Below, one piece after another: positions 16,954 through 25,723 of a DNA stretch of 64,000 nt (positions are counted from its first letter, which is position 1; every line of letters starts with the position of its first letter). This stretch comes from Pseudomonas umsongensis (GTDB lineage: Bacteria > Pseudomonadota > Gammaproteobacteria > Pseudomonadales > Pseudomonadaceae), in contig NZ_NIWU01000011.1 in assembly GCF_002236105.1 (NCBI RefSeq), forward strand, positions 1 to 64,000, given 5' to 3'. The translations under genes were made by a program, and so were the position numbers. The notes beneath the pieces were generated by a model. It saw nothing but the letters and a program-made list of their open reading frames with translations. It made no database searches and was not told the DNA's origin.

Positions 16954-18503
16954 TGAAGATCCCTAGGCGCCGCTTCGTTGAGCAGCGCATCACGTTTTTG
17001 GTAGCCGGCGAACGCGGCGGCAAGCAAATCATCCTGGGTCCAGCTGTCGCGCTCGAAGGTGTCGATCAGACGCCCCGCCGAGAGCACACCGATGCGGTCG
17101 CAGATCAACATCAATTCGCGCAGGTCGCTGGACACCACCACCAAGGCCTTGCCCTGGCGGGTCAACTCGCCGAGCAGCGCGTAAATGTCGAACTTGGCGC
17201 CGACATCGATGCCCCGGGTCGGCTCGTCAAACAGCAGCACCGAGCAATCACGCTCCAGCCAGCGACCGATGACTACCTTCTGCTGGTTGCCCCCGGACAA
17301 CTCGGACACCAACTGCGCCGGTCCGGAACTGCGAATGCGCATGGCGTCGATCTGCCGTTGGGCCAGCCCCGCTTCAGCGCCAGGATTGACCAGGCCACCG
17401 CTGGAAATAACCGGCATGTTACCCAGCGCAATGTTCGCGCCGATCGATTGCGTCAGCAGCAGGCCCTCGCCCTTGCGGTCTTCGGTGATCAGGGCAATGC
17501 CATGACTAACCGCGTCCACCGGCGAACGGATGCTCACGACTCGGGCGGGTGAGCCCAGCGCCACCGTGCCGCTGTCCGCGGTATCAGCCCCGAAAATCAA
17601 GCGCAGCAACTCGGTGCGCCCTGCCCCGATCAATCCGGAAATACCGAAGATCTCGCCAGCCCGCACTTCGAAGGACACGTCACGCACCTTGTCGGCACGA
17701 CTCAGCCCCTTGACCGTCAATGCCGCAGCACCGATGTCACGTGACCCCATGTCGATGTGTTCGCCCAGTTCGCGCCCGACCATCAGCGTGACCAGTTGCT
17801 CACTGTTGTAGTTGGCCATCGGCTCGACACACACCAGGTGGCCGTCACGCAGGACCGCAATGCGCTGGGCCACCCGCGCAAGCTCTTCGAGGCGATGGGA
17901 GATATAGATGATCGACACGCCACGGGCCTGCAGGCGCGTGATCTGCTCGAAGAGCATTTCGACTTCACGGGCGGTGAGCATCGCGGTCGGCTCATCGAGG
18001 ATCAGCACGTGGCAATCACCGATCAGGTTGCGCGCGATCTCGACCATCTGCTGATGACCAATGCCCAGCTCGCCCACCGGGGTGTCCGGGTCGATAGCGT
18101 CGAGCCCGACCTGAGCCATGGCCTCGATCGCAGCCAGGCGCAGTTGCTTGCGATTGATCCAGCCAGCAGTGCTGGGCAGCTTGTGCAGAAACAGGTTTTC
18201 CGCCACCGACAGGGTCGGCAACAGATTGAGCTCCTGCATGACCATGCGGATCCCCAGCTCTTCGGCCTGGGTGCGGCTGCCCGGGCGGTAATCGCGCCCC
18301 TGAAACTGCATCTGGCCAGTAGTCGGCGTGACCAGCCCGCCGATAATCTTCGACAGCGTACTTTTGCCGGCGCCATTCTCGCCGGTCAGTGCCAGCACCT
18401 CGCCGCGCATGAGCGTGAGGTTGATGCCGGCCAGGACCGGCTGCGCGTAAGTCTTGCCAATGTCGCTGACCGAGAGGACAGCGTGCGGGGCGCTAACAGA
18501 CAT
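16950..18503 (-). CDS. rbsA: Ribose ABC transporter ATP-binding protein
   Basis: 517-residue tandem ATPase of the CUT2 family. Domain 1 has Walker A GENGAGKST and Walker B LILDEPTAML; its signature is degenerate (GIGHQQMVEIARN). Domain 2 has the usual degenerate Walker A (GLIGAGRTEL), a full signature LSGGNQQKVVIGRW and Walker B LLFDEPTRGIDVG. The start MSVSAPHAVL is chosen because GGAGAG lies just upstream; the in-frame ATG four codons earlier has no ribosome site. Confidence 0.96.
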   Translation of the reverse strand: MSVSAPHAVLSVSDIGKTYAQPVLAGINLTLMRGEVLALTGENGAGKSTLSKIIGGLVTPTTGQMQFQGRDYRPGSRTQAEELGIRMVMQELNLLPTLSVAENLFLHKLPSTAGWINRKQLRLAAIEAMAQVGLDAIDPDTPVGELGIGHQQMVEIARNLIGDCHVLILDEPTAMLTAREVEMLFEQITRLQARGVSIIYISHRLEELARVAQRIAVLRDGHLVCVEPMANYNSEQLVTLMVGRELGEHIDMGSRDIGAAALTVKGLSRADKVRDVSFEVRAGEIFGISGLIGAGRTELLRLIFGADTADSGTVALGSPARVVSIRSPVDAVSHGIALITEDRKGEGLLLTQSIGANIALGNMPVISSGGLVNPGAEAGLAQRQIDAMRIRSSGPAQLVSELSGGNQQKVVIGRWLERDCSVLLFDEPTRGIDVGAKFDIYALLGELTRQGKALVVVSSDLRELMLICDRIGVLSAGRLIDTFERDSWTQDDLLAAAFAGYQKRDALLNEAAPRDLQ

Positions 18504-18556
18504 AAGACTCTCCATGCGCTCGCAGGGATGGCGAGCGCCATTGCGTCGCCGGAAAT

Positions 18557-19513
18557 TTACTGTGTAACCAGCTCTACCGGAGTTTCGATCACGCCGTTGG
18601 CGCCGCTGTCGACTTTCTCGCCCTTGATGATCTTCAACGCGGTCTCGATGCCGAACACCGCCTGCTTGGCGGCAAACTGATCGGCGGTGGCCAGGACGCG
18701 GCCATCCTTGAGCATCGGCTTGATGGCATTGATGTTGTCGTAACCGACCACCTGGACCTGGCCAGCCTTGCCCGCGGCACGCACGGCAGACACCACGCCC
18801 ACCGCCATGCTGTCGTTGCCGGCGAGCAGGGCCTTGATGTTCGGGTATTCGCTGAGCATCGAGGACGCCACCTGGTTGCCCTTGTTGATTTCCCAGTCGC
18901 CCGATTGCACGGACACGACCTTGATCTGCGCCGCCTCCATCGCATCCTTGAAGCCTGCGGTGCGGGCCTGGGCATTGGTGGTGGTGGACACCCCCTCGAT
19001 GATGCCTACTTCGTCACCGGCCTTGAGCTTCTTGGCCAGGTACTCACCCACCAGGCGCGCGCCCTTTCGGTTATCCGGGCCTACGAACGGCACACTGATG
19101 TTCTTGCTCTTGACCACGGCCGGGTCGAGCTGGTTGTCGATGTTGATCACGGTAATGCCGGCGTCGACGGCTTTTTTGATCACCGGCACCATGGCCTTGG
19201 AATCAGCGGGCGCGATCACCAGCGCATTGACCCTCGACACGATCATTTGCTCGACGATGCGGATCTGGTTGGCCGTATCCGTTTCGTCCTTGATGCCGTT
19301 GGAGATGAGCTCGAACTCGTCGGAGTGATCTTTCTGATACGCCTTGGCGCCGTCTTCCATGGTCAGGAAGAATTCGTTGGCCAGGGACTTCATCACCAGC
19401 GCGACTTTTGGCTTTTCAGGCGTTTGGGCGAACGCCGAAGAAACAGGCAGCGTGGCGGTTGCGCCAGCCAGTATTGCGACAGCAAGAAGACGTCCAGCGA
19501 ATGGCAGCTTCAT
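18557..19513 (-). CDS. rbsB: Ribose-binding periplasmic protein
   Basis: 318-residue sugar-binding protein. The signal peptide (MKLPFAGRLLAVAILAG...SSAFA) is followed by a type I periplasmic-binding fold with typical motifs ANEFF, VIAPADSKAMVPVI, VINIDNQLD and ALLAGNDSMAVGVV. As the first gene of the operon after the operator it is probably the most highly expressed. Confidence 0.96.
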   Translation of the reverse strand: MKLPFAGRLLAVAILAGATATLPVSSAFAQTPEKPKVALVMKSLANEFFLTMEDGAKAYQKDHSDEFELISNGIKDETDTANQIRIVEQMIVSRVNALVIAPADSKAMVPVIKKAVDAGITVINIDNQLDPAVVKSKNISVPFVGPDNRKGARLVGEYLAKKLKAGDEVGIIEGVSTTTNAQARTAGFKDAMEAAQIKVVSVQSGDWEINKGNQVASSMLSEYPNIKALLAGNDSMAVGVVSAVRAAGKAGQVQVVGYDNINAIKPMLKDGRVLATADQFAAKQAVFGIETALKIIKGEKVDSGANGVIETPVELVTQ

Positions 19514-19570
19514 GGGTTCACTCCGATCTTATGATTATTGTGAGCAACGTCGGGGCGGCATATAGAGATG

Positions 19571-19586
19571 TCGCAAACGTTTGCGA
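19571..19586. promoter_or_regulatory. RbsR-type operator
   Basis: TCGCAAACGTTTGCGA is a perfect 16-bp palindrome with the central CG of LacI-family operators, 58 bp before the rbsB start codon. It is the natural site for RbsR repression. Confidence 0.85.
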
Positions 19587-19673
19587 ACCATGACTATGCG
19601 AATCTTGCCGGAATTTGTCAACGGCCGTCATACCCCGTCCGCAGGTTGCGCGTATAGCCACCAGCACACAAGG

Positions 19674-20105
19674 TCACGCCGTAGTGCTGACAATACTGCC
19701 GGAACCAGTCAACTCTTTTGCCAGGCTGGCGGCCACCTGCATCAATGCCGACAACGTATCAGCAATCTGTGACTGGAGCGCCATCACGGCCACGGCCTTG
19801 GCCTCTTCAGACTGAAAACACGCGGCCTGGGCAGCCGCCAGTTGTTGCTGTTGCTCACGCAGTTGCTCTTGCAGTTCCTGCATGCGCTTGAGCAGCAATT
19901 GCGCCGCAACGCTTTGCTGGCTGCCAGCGCCTTCGGCGTCTTCACTCGCCTGCGCGCCCTGCTCCATTCGGACAGGCTTTTCATCCTGCACGGGCTCACC
20001 GGACTGCTGCACCGATGCCGTGTCACTCAAGGTGTCGACGGCAGCCGCTGATTTCCCGCCGATATTAACAACCGCTGAATGTGGCAAACCGACCGTCAAC
20101 GACAT
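19674..20105 (-). CDS. Hypothetical coiled-coil protein
   Basis: 143 residues with no signal peptide or membrane segment. After a short beta-like start (MSLTVGLPHSAVVNIGG) come a low-complexity acidic linker and a long Gln/Leu/Glu heptad region (LLLKRMQELQEQLREQQQQL) that should form a coiled coil. The start has GGGAG 6 nt upstream; the longer in-frame extension would run through the AauR boxes and is rejected. Function is unknown. It diverges from ansB. Confidence 0.72.
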   Translation of the reverse strand: MSLTVGLPHSAVVNIGGKSAAAVDTLSDTASVQQSGEPVQDEKPVRMEQGAQASEDAEGAGSQQSVAAQLLLKRMQELQEQLREQQQQLAAAQAACFQSEEAKAVAVMALQSQIADTLSALMQVAASLAKELTGSGSIVSTTA

Positions 20106-20195
20106 GTGAACTCCCTGTAGATGATTCTTCACTGAAACATCGACCTGCCGACCGGTTTCTTTAACGCCGATATTTAAAGGGGAATCGAAATCCTT

Positions 20196-20240
20196 TTCGG
20201 AAAGCCGAATGAAAAATCCACGCACAGTCGGAAAGCCGGA
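20196..20240. promoter_or_regulatory. Tandem AauR-type activator sites upstream of ansB
   Basis: TTCGGAAAGCCGAA (20196-20209) matches exactly the published AauR box TTCGGnnnnCCGAA. A second, imperfect copy with the same AAAG centre, GTCGGAAAGCCGGA, follows at 20227-20240, 31 bp away and thus on the same helix face. They lie 90-130 bp upstream of the sigma54 promoter, as expected for enhancer sites. Confidence 0.75.
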
Positions 20241-20327
20241 CAACACAGGAAGGTCGCCGCTCAACAACTCGTTTAAATTGACAAACAAATCAATAGGTTA
20301 GGATTTTTTTTTGATTCCAGTTGTAAC

Positions 20328-20343
20328 TGGTACGGGACGTGCT
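20328..20343 (+). promoter_or_regulatory. Sigma54 promoter of ansB
   Basis: TGGTACGGGACGTGCT has the invariant GG-N10-GC spacing and matches TGGYACG-N4-TTGC closely. Transcription should start near 20353, giving a leader of about 80 nt. Confidence 0.75.
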
Positions 20344-20432
20344 CTTTCTTCAGCACCCCACGGGTTCAGATCCGTTTGGGGGCGCATCTAGATGAACCTG
20401 CATCAGCACCGTCACTACAAGAGAGAAAAATA

Positions 20433-21521
20433 ATGACATCTGCTTTGAAAAACCTTATTCCGGGCACATTGGCCCTCTTGCTGCTCGTGCCCGCCGCCCT
20501 TCAGGCAAAAGAAGTCGAAACCCAACAGAAACTGGCGAATGTCGTGGTCCTGGCGACCGGCGGCACCATCGCCGGTGCAGGCGCCAGCGCCGCCAACAGC
20601 GCCACCTATCAAGCAGCGAAAGTCGGCATCGAGCAATTGATTGCCGCGGTACCGCAGCTCAGCGAACTGGCCAATGTCCGCGGCGAACAGGTCATGCAGA
20701 TCGCCTCCGAAAGCATCACCAACGACAACCTGTTGCAACTGGGCCGTCGTGTTGCCGAATTGGCGGACAGCAAGGACGTCGATGGCATCGTGATCACCCA
20801 CGGCACCGACACCCTGGAAGAAACCGCCTATTTCCTCAACCTGGTGGAAAAAACCGACAAGCCCATCATTGTCGTGGGCTCCATGCGCCCGGGTACCGCA
20901 ATGTCCGCCGACGGCATGCTGAACCTGTACAACGCCGTCGCCGTGGCCAGCAGCAAGGACGCGCGTGGCAAGGGCGTGCTGGTGACCATGAACGACGAAA
21001 TCCAGTCGGGTCGCGATGTCAGCAAAATGATCAACATCAAGACCGAAGCGTTTAAAAGCGCCTGGGGCCCCCTCGGGATGGTGGTCGAAGGCAAATCCTA
21101 CTGGTTCCGCCTCCCGTCCAAGCGCCACACCATGGACTCGGAATTCGACATCAAGAACATCCAGAGCTTGCCTGACGTCGAAATTGCCTACTCCTACGGT
21201 AACGTCGGCGACACCGCCTACAAGGCACTGGCCCAGTCGGGTGCCAAGGCCATCATCCATGCCGGCACCGGCAATGGCTCGGTCTCTTCCCGGGTCGTGC
21301 CTGCCTTGCAAGCCCTGCGCAAGGACGGCGTGCAGATCATCCGCTCTTCCCACGTCAATGCCGGTGGGTTTGTCCTGCGTAACGCCGAACAGCCTGACGA
21401 CAAATATGACTGGGTGGTGGCGCATGACCTGAACCCGCAGAAAGCCCGAATCCTGGCGATGGTCGCGCTGACCAAGACCAATGACAGCAAAGAGCTGCAA
21501 CGGATGTTCTGGGAATATTGA
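20433..21521 (+). CDS. ansB: Periplasmic glutaminase-asparaginase
   Basis: 362-residue type II L-asparaginase/glutaminase that deamidates Gln and Asn in the periplasm. A signal peptide (LIPGTLALLLLVPAALQA) is followed by the two Thr-containing catalytic motifs ATGGTIAG (nucleophile Thr) and THGTDTLEETA. RNAEQPDD and MFWEY close the protein. AGAGA lies before the ATG. The AauR-like boxes and sigma54 promoter upstream point to induction by acidic amino acids, consistent with known AauRS control of ansB in pseudomonads. Confidence 0.95.
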   Translation: MTSALKNLIPGTLALLLLVPAALQAKEVETQQKLANVVVLATGGTIAGAGASAANSATYQAAKVGIEQLIAAVPQLSELANVRGEQVMQIASESITNDNLLQLGRRVAELADSKDVDGIVITHGTDTLEETAYFLNLVEKTDKPIIVVGSMRPGTAMSADGMLNLYNAVAVASSKDARGKGVLVTMNDEIQSGRDVSKMINIKTEAFKSAWGPLGMVVEGKSYWFRLPSKRHTMDSEFDIKNIQSLPDVEIAYSYGNVGDTAYKALAQSGAKAIIHAGTGNGSVSSRVVPALQALRKDGVQIIRSSHVNAGGFVLRNAEQPDDKYDWVVAHDLNPQKARILAMVALTKTNDSKELQRMFWEY

Positions 21522-21672
21522 TTCGCCCCTCGCCCGACCGACTCCGGTCGGGCATCTCTCATCACTCCCGCCTGACAAAAAAACTCGTTTACCCCTACAC
21601 CAATCGGTAAAAACCACTGTCAGAGGATTCTCTTGAATTTTAAGCAGTTGCGAAAATGCCTACAGTTAAATA

Positions 21673-21688
21673 CTGTATGCATGTACAG
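21673..21688. promoter_or_regulatory. LexA (SOS) box
   Basis: CTGTATGCATGTACAG is a perfect palindrome that fits CTGT-N8-ACAG, preceded by TA as in TACTGT. It lies 18 bp before the GTG start of the next gene, the usual place for SOS repression. Confidence 0.85.
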
Positions 21689-21706
21689 CTTAATAAGGAT
21701 AATCCT

Positions 21707-21946
21707 GTGGACACCACCTCCGCCTCACCAGACACCTATGTACGCATGGGCCTGCGCGTTCAGAAAATCATCAACGGCCCAACCGCTCAAAAAGCCAGGG
21801 CAGCCCTGATCTTCCGCCTTCCAGACGAGCCCGTGGATGAATGGGAACGCCTGCTCGAAGAAATCGACGAGAACGACAACGTCACCCTCGCCCACCGCGA
21901 CGATGGTGGTGTGCAGATTTTCTGGGTAGTGCCGAAGGAAGACTGA
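21707..21946 (+). CDS. Small SOS-controlled hypothetical protein
   Basis: 79 residues (MDTTSASPDTYVRMGLRV...) with an acidic middle (DEWERLLEEIDENDNV) and a beta-type end (VQIFWVVPKED). GTG is chosen because AAGGAT lies about 7 nt upstream and because a further upstream start would overlap the LexA box. No named domain is recognised. Its stop is 4 bp before endA, so both are probably transcribed together under LexA control. A role in the DNA-damage response is inferred only from the operator. Confidence 0.78.
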   Translation: MDTTSASPDTYVRMGLRVQKIINGPTAQKARAALIFRLPDEPVDEWERLLEEIDENDNVTLAHRDDGGVQIFWVVPKED

Positions 21947-21950
21947 GTCG

Positions 21951-22640
21951 ATGAGTGTCCGTTGTTTTGCCCTGCTGCTCCTGTTGTTCGCGATGGGGGC
22001 CCAGGCTGATGCGCCACGCACGTTCAGCGAGGCCAAGAAAGTCGCCTGGAAGCTGTATGCACCGCAGTCCACCGAGTTTTATTGCGGCTGTAAATACACC
22101 GGTAACAAAGTGAACCTCGCGGCCTGCGGTTATGTGCCACGCAAAAACGCCAAGCGTGCCGCCCGCATCGAGTGGGAACACATTGTTCCGGCGTGGCAAA
22201 TCGGACATCAGCGCCAGTGCTGGCAGGAGGGCGGGCGTAAAAACTGTACGCGATACGACCCGACCTACCAAAAGGCCGAAGCCGACCTGCACAACCTGGT
22301 GCCCAGCATTGGCGAGGTTAATGGTGACCGCAGCAACTTCAGTTTCGGCTGGCTACCGGAGCAATCGGGCCAATACGGTTCGTGCCTGACCCAGATCGAC
22401 TTCAAGGCGAAGAAAGTCATGCCCCGCCCGTCCATTCGCGGCATGATCGCCCGAACCTATTTCTACATGAGCAAGCAATATGGTTTGCGCCTGTCGAAAC
22501 AGGACCAGCAGTTGTACCAGGCGTGGGACAAGACCTACCCGGTGCAAGCCTGGGAACGCCAGCGCAACCAGAGCGTGGCGTGTGTCATGGGGCGCGGCAA
22601 CGAGTTCGTCGGCCCGGTCGACATGAAAGCCTGCGGCTGA
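21951..22640 (+). CDS. endA: Endonuclease I (periplasmic/secreted DNase)
   Basis: 229-residue EndA/Dns-type nuclease that cuts double-stranded DNA outside the cytoplasm. Signal peptide MSVRCFALLLLLFAMGAQA, then the beta-beta-alpha-metal active site RIEWEHIVPAW (catalytic His) and the metal-binding HNLVPSIGEVNGDRSN. Eight mature cysteines suit a disulfide-rich extracytoplasmic enzyme. It lies 4 bp after the LexA-boxed gene and ends at a strong terminator, so SOS induction of a secreted nuclease is likely. Confidence 0.93.
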   Translation: MSVRCFALLLLLFAMGAQADAPRTFSEAKKVAWKLYAPQSTEFYCGCKYTGNKVNLAACGYVPRKNAKRAARIEWEHIVPAWQIGHQRQCWQEGGRKNCTRYDPTYQKAEADLHNLVPSIGEVNGDRSNFSFGWLPEQSGQYGSCLTQIDFKAKKVMPRPSIRGMIARTYFYMSKQYGLRLSKQDQQLYQAWDKTYPVQAWERQRNQSVACVMGRGNEFVGPVDMKACG

Positions 22641-22652
22641 ACGCTAGCGGTT

Positions 22653-22692
22653 AAAAAAAGGCCTGGGGGCTGAACACCCCAGGCCTTTTTTT
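22653..22692. terminator. Strong bidirectional terminator
   Basis: A7-GGCCTGGGG/CCCCAGGCC-T7 stem-loop between endA and the convergent SPOR lipoprotein gene. Confidence 0.93.
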
Positions 22693-22711
22693 CAGCCACC
22701 CGACTGGGCCC

Positions 22712-23077
22712 TTACTGAGCCGTCGGGCGCTCCAGCACCAGCACTTCGATGTTCTGTTTCTTCGCCTTGATGAGCGCGGCATTTACCTGCGCCTGCTTGG
22801 CATCGGCTTCTTCCCTGGAGCTGTAAGGCCCCATCAGGATGCGAGTCTTGCCATTTTCCCTGACCACGTTGGACATGAAGCTGTGCTCGATCAGCCAGCC
22901 GCTGAGATCGCTGACGGCCTGGGGCGTTTCGCCCCGTACTTCGAGATCCCACTGTGGCCCCGCCACCTGCGCCGACGTTGCCGCCGCCGCAGGCTGCGGC
23001 TTTGGTGCCTCCTCGCGCTTGCCATCACCGCATCCCGCCAGAGCCAATACCGCGATTGCCAAGACCATTTTGCGCAC
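22712..23077 (-). CDS. SPOR-domain lipoprotein
   Basis: 121 residues from a GTG start (GAGGGA 7-8 nt upstream). The lipoprotein signal VRKMVLAIAVLALAGC is followed by a Pro/Ala linker and a SPOR-like domain (WDLEVRGETPQAVSDLSGWL, MGPYSSREEADAKQAQVN, plus a final strand NIEVLVLE). SPOR domains bind denuded peptidoglycan glycan strands, usually at the septum. An outer-membrane lipoprotein in cell-wall remodelling is the best inference. A longer upstream reading frame starting at TTG lacks a ribosome site. Confidence 0.82.
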   Translation of the reverse strand: MRKMVLAIAVLALAGCGDGKREEAPKPQPAAAATSAQVAGPQWDLEVRGETPQAVSDLSGWLIEHSFMSNVVRENGKTRILMGPYSSREEADAKQAQVNAALIKAKKQNIEVLVLERPTAQ

Positions 23078-23329
23078 AGCGTTTCCCTCTGAATGCTTAA
23101 AGCGGGGGATTTTAGCATTCATGAATACTTCGCGAGCGCCGTAAAAATGGGCGCAAAACAACGAGAATCATGGTGGCGGCCTCTGTATAGTTACACCTTG
23201 GGAATTAATGCTGTATCTGCGCGTCAGAAAGAGGCACCCAAACCGTGAGACTTCGCACTAATCTATACATAACACCGACCTCTGCACTGTCCGAATCAGG
23301 TGCCCCACGAAGCAATCAAGGAGAAGACC

Positions 23330-23521
23330 ATGCTGATACTCACCCGCAAAGTCGGTGAAAGCATAAACATTGGTGATGACATTACGATCACCATCCTGGG
23401 CGTAAGCGGCCAGCAAGTCCGGATTGGCATCAATGCCCCCAAAGACGTCGCAGTGCATCGCGAAGAAATTTACCAGCGCATTCAGGCCGGCCTGACCGCC
23501 CCGGAAAAGCCACAAACCTGA
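23330..23521 (+). CDS. csrA: CsrA/RsmA-family post-transcriptional regulator
   Basis: 63-residue dimeric RNA-binding protein that blocks ribosome access at ANGGA motifs. MLILTRKVGESINIGDDI and VRIGINAPKDVAVHREEIYQRI are near-identical to the family, with the key Arg in VHREEIY and Leu/Arg in ILTRK present. AAGGAG lies 8 nt upstream of the ATG. Pseudomonads carry several paralogues (RsmA, RsmE and others); which one this is cannot be settled from the window. Confidence 0.95.
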   Translation: MLILTRKVGESINIGDDITITILGVSGQQVRIGINAPKDVAVHREEIYQRIQAGLTAPEKPQT

Positions 23522-23616
23522 ATCCTGTCGTAGTCAGTAGCCAGCCCGTTCGCCCCGCAACGACGGCTGGCTAAAGATTCCAGCGCAACACGCCTGCGCT
23601 TTCCCTTCACTTTCTG

Positions 23617-24072
23617 TCAGCCGAATGTGAAACCCCGCGCCATCCCGCTCGCCACCACCATCATCAGCAACACCAGCACCGCCTCGATATGACTGACTCG
23701 TGCAAATAGCGTTGCACGCCAGGTATCGATAGCCGCGCCACGCGACCGTGCAACCCGCCATTTGATCAACGTCACCATGGGCGCAATTTCCAGTAGCAGG
23801 ATAACCACCAACAACGTCATCTTGAGATGGAACAACGGCTGGCTCAGGTAGTAATCCGTGCCTTTCTCGAAACCGCCAAAGGCCCGCATGCCGCCGGTAA
23901 CCAGCAAGACAAGGGCAGAAATGCCCCACATGTTGTCTGCCATCAATACATCGCGAGCCTCGCCTGCGCCGACAGCCAGGCGCCGAAAAGCCGTGCCACG
24001 CGCCAGGACAGCCCAGAATCCAAGCGCAAACGCCAAAAGATGAATCGCTGCAAGCAACCAGTGAGCCAGCAT
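23617..24072 (-). CDS. DUF2214-type membrane protein
   Basis: 151-residue integral inner-membrane protein with four hydrophobic segments (about residues 5-23, 46-63, 81-103, 128-146). Conserved-looking polar residues include RRLAVGAGEARDVLMADNMWG between segments 1 and 2 and FEKGTDYYL before segment 3. It resembles the DUF2214 family. Function is unknown. It is a single gene, divergent from the carbonic anhydrase. Confidence 0.78.
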   Translation of the reverse strand: MLAHWLLAAIHLLAFALGFWAVLARGTAFRRLAVGAGEARDVLMADNMWGISALVLLVTGGMRAFGGFEKGTDYYLSQPLFHLKMTLLVVILLLEIAPMVTLIKWRVARSRGAAIDTWRATLFARVSHIEAVLVLLMMVVASGMARGFTFG

Positions 24073-24310
24073 CGGGAAACTCCTGTAGAGACGTAGTCGA
24101 ATCAGCCTGTCAGTAGTAGTTCATGAAACGACTGTTTGCACCCGACAGACCATTTGCTTTTCGCCGCCAACGACTCGGCTGCCCCCGCTGGAGGCCGCGT
24201 AAAATATAACGTTACAGACCTACTAGACTCCAAGACTCCAGTGCCGAAGCTCTTCAGGCACAATCCCCGACAGCAGTCACTCCTCCTAATTGACCTGAGT
24301 ACACAACATC

Positions 24311-25063
24311 ATGTGCGAATCATGTGATTCAACCTCTGCAGCAAAGATCAATGAGCGTCGTCGCTTCCTTCGCCTTGCTGGATTGGGAGTGGGAGCCTTG
24401 CTAATGGCCGGCGCAATGCCGAGTCGAATAATCCAGGCAGCCGAGAAAACCACCGCGCCGCCAAAACCCAAAAACGTCATCAGCCCGGATGAAGCCCTGA
24501 AAAGGTTGATGGCGGGCAACGAACGCTATGTCAGCGGTAATTCCGAAACGCACGACTTCAAGGATGAACGAGAAGCATTGGTTTCCGGTCAGAATCCTTT
24601 CGTGGCGGTGCTGAGTTGCTCTGACTCGCGCATCGCCCCGGAATACGCATTCGATACCGCACGGGGCGATCTTTTCGCCGTACGCCTGGCCGGCAACTTC
24701 GTCACCGACGAAGGCCTTGCAAGCCTCGAATACGGCGTGGCCGTGCTCGGCGCACCGCTGATCCTGGTATTGGGCCATGAGCGCTGCGGCGCCATCGAGG
24801 CTGGCGTTAAAGCCGTCAAGGATCACACGGTGTTCCCCGGGAAGATCCCTGCACTGACGGATGCACTCAAATCCTCTGTCGAGCAGGTCAAAGGTCGTCC
24901 AGGTGACCTGGTGGAAAACGCGACCGTGCAAAACATCAAGAACTCGATCGAACGCCTCAAGCAAGCCACGCCCCTGCTGACTGATGCGCTCAGCAAGGGC
25001 CAGCTGAAAATAGTGGGGGGCATTTATCGCCTGGCGACAGGTAAAGTCGAACTGGTTGCCTGA
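24311..25063 (+). CDS. Tat-exported beta-class carbonic anhydrase
   Basis: 250-residue zinc enzyme interconverting CO2 and bicarbonate. A twin-arginine signal (RRRFLRLAGLGVGALLMAG) directs folded export to the periplasm. The beta-CA zinc ligands are present in CSDSR (Cys with its Asp-Arg dyad) and GHERCGA (His and Cys). The catalytic region VRLAGNFV is intact. The ATG follows CATC with no strong ribosome site, but it gives a sensible signal n-region with two Cys before it. Periplasmic CO2/pH balance is the inferred role. Confidence 0.93.
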   Translation: MCESCDSTSAAKINERRRFLRLAGLGVGALLMAGAMPSRIIQAAEKTTAPPKPKNVISPDEALKRLMAGNERYVSGNSETHDFKDEREALVSGQNPFVAVLSCSDSRIAPEYAFDTARGDLFAVRLAGNFVTDEGLASLEYGVAVLGAPLILVLGHERCGAIEAGVKAVKDHTVFPGKIPALTDALKSSVEQVKGRPGDLVENATVQNIKNSIERLKQATPLLTDALSKGQLKIVGGIYRLATGKVELVA

Positions 25064-25126
25064 ATCGTCCAGCCATGATTGCCATGTAGCCGATGTGAAG
25101 AGCCCAGCGCGAAGGCTGGGCTCAGG

Positions 25127-25321
25127 TTATTTCCTGCATTCAATCATCTTGTCCGCGAGCGCCTTGGCCCTTTCAATCAACAGATTCTGCCGGTCTTCAT
25201 GCGTGACCGCGCCGACGACGGGCGCCGTTAGATGGCTTTCGGCAATCAACGCGGCGCAGAAATATTGATCCCACACAGCCTTGTGATCGGACGCCTGTCT
25301 GTTCATTTGGTCGGAGATCAT
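25127..25321 (-). CDS. Small hypothetical protein
   Basis: 64 mostly helical residues (MISDQMNRQASDHKAVWDQYF...) with no signal peptide, two Cys and a charged C-terminus (LADKMIECRK). AAGGAG lies 7 nt upstream of the chosen ATG, which decides the start over an in-frame ATG nine codons earlier. Similar small proteins are common in Pseudomonas, without known function. Confidence 0.68.
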   Translation of the reverse strand: MISDQMNRQASDHKAVWDQYFCAALIAESHLTAPVVGAVTHEDRQNLLIERAKALADKMIECRK

Positions 25322-25407
25322 ATGCGACTCCTTCAGATGAGATAACACTGCCTATATTACGCCTGAATCGCAGTAGCAAGGGACGGCCGTCACTTGCAGA
25401 TGGGCCA

Positions 25408-25518
25408 CTACAAAATCCACCGCAGCAGCACGTGGCTGGCTATCCAGGAAGACGCTTCGACCATCGTCCATTGCAGCAAGAGGCAAATGGACAGGTAAGC
25501 CGCAAAGAACTTGATCAT
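25408..25518 (-). CDS. Very small membrane protein
   Basis: 36 residues (MIKFFAAYLSICLLLQWTMV...) with one long hydrophobic segment and a hydrophobic C-terminus ending in LLRWIL. A strong GGGAGG ribosome site is placed 6 nt before the ATG. The length is below usual gene-finding limits. Function is unknown; an inner-membrane micropeptide is the plain reading. Confidence 0.55.
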   Translation of the reverse strand: MIKFFAAYLSICLLLQWTMVEASSWIASHVLLRWIL

Positions 25519-25669
25519 TGCCCGCCTCCCCATCATTACCCTCCCGCCTCAGTGAACCCACGAATAGTCCGGTTGCCTGTCCTGCTTTGATGCAATTGGT
25601 TGCAGGCAGTTCAATGCGAGACGAATTGGTTTTCATTTGGGCTTGGCGGGGCTGAAGCAGTTCAGTAAT

Positions 25670-25700
25670 GCCTGGCGCTTTGGCGCTTTGGCGCTTTGGG
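25670..25700. repeat. Short tandem repeat
   Basis: Three near-perfect 9-bp copies of TGGCGCTTT in a row, in gene-free DNA just outside the island's left boundary. Confidence 0.7.
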
Positions 25701-25723
25701 TGCGAGTTTTGAAACCACAGCTC

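Noticed and set aside
14704..16956. 750-codon plus-strand frame opposite rbsK/rbsR/rbsC
   Set aside because: Antisense shadow across three well-supported genes, rich in His/Gln/Arg as expected from complementary GC-rich codons.
25352..25636. 94-codon minus-strand frame
   Set aside because: No ribosome site at its start and it lies over the better-supported 36-residue membrane protein in another frame.
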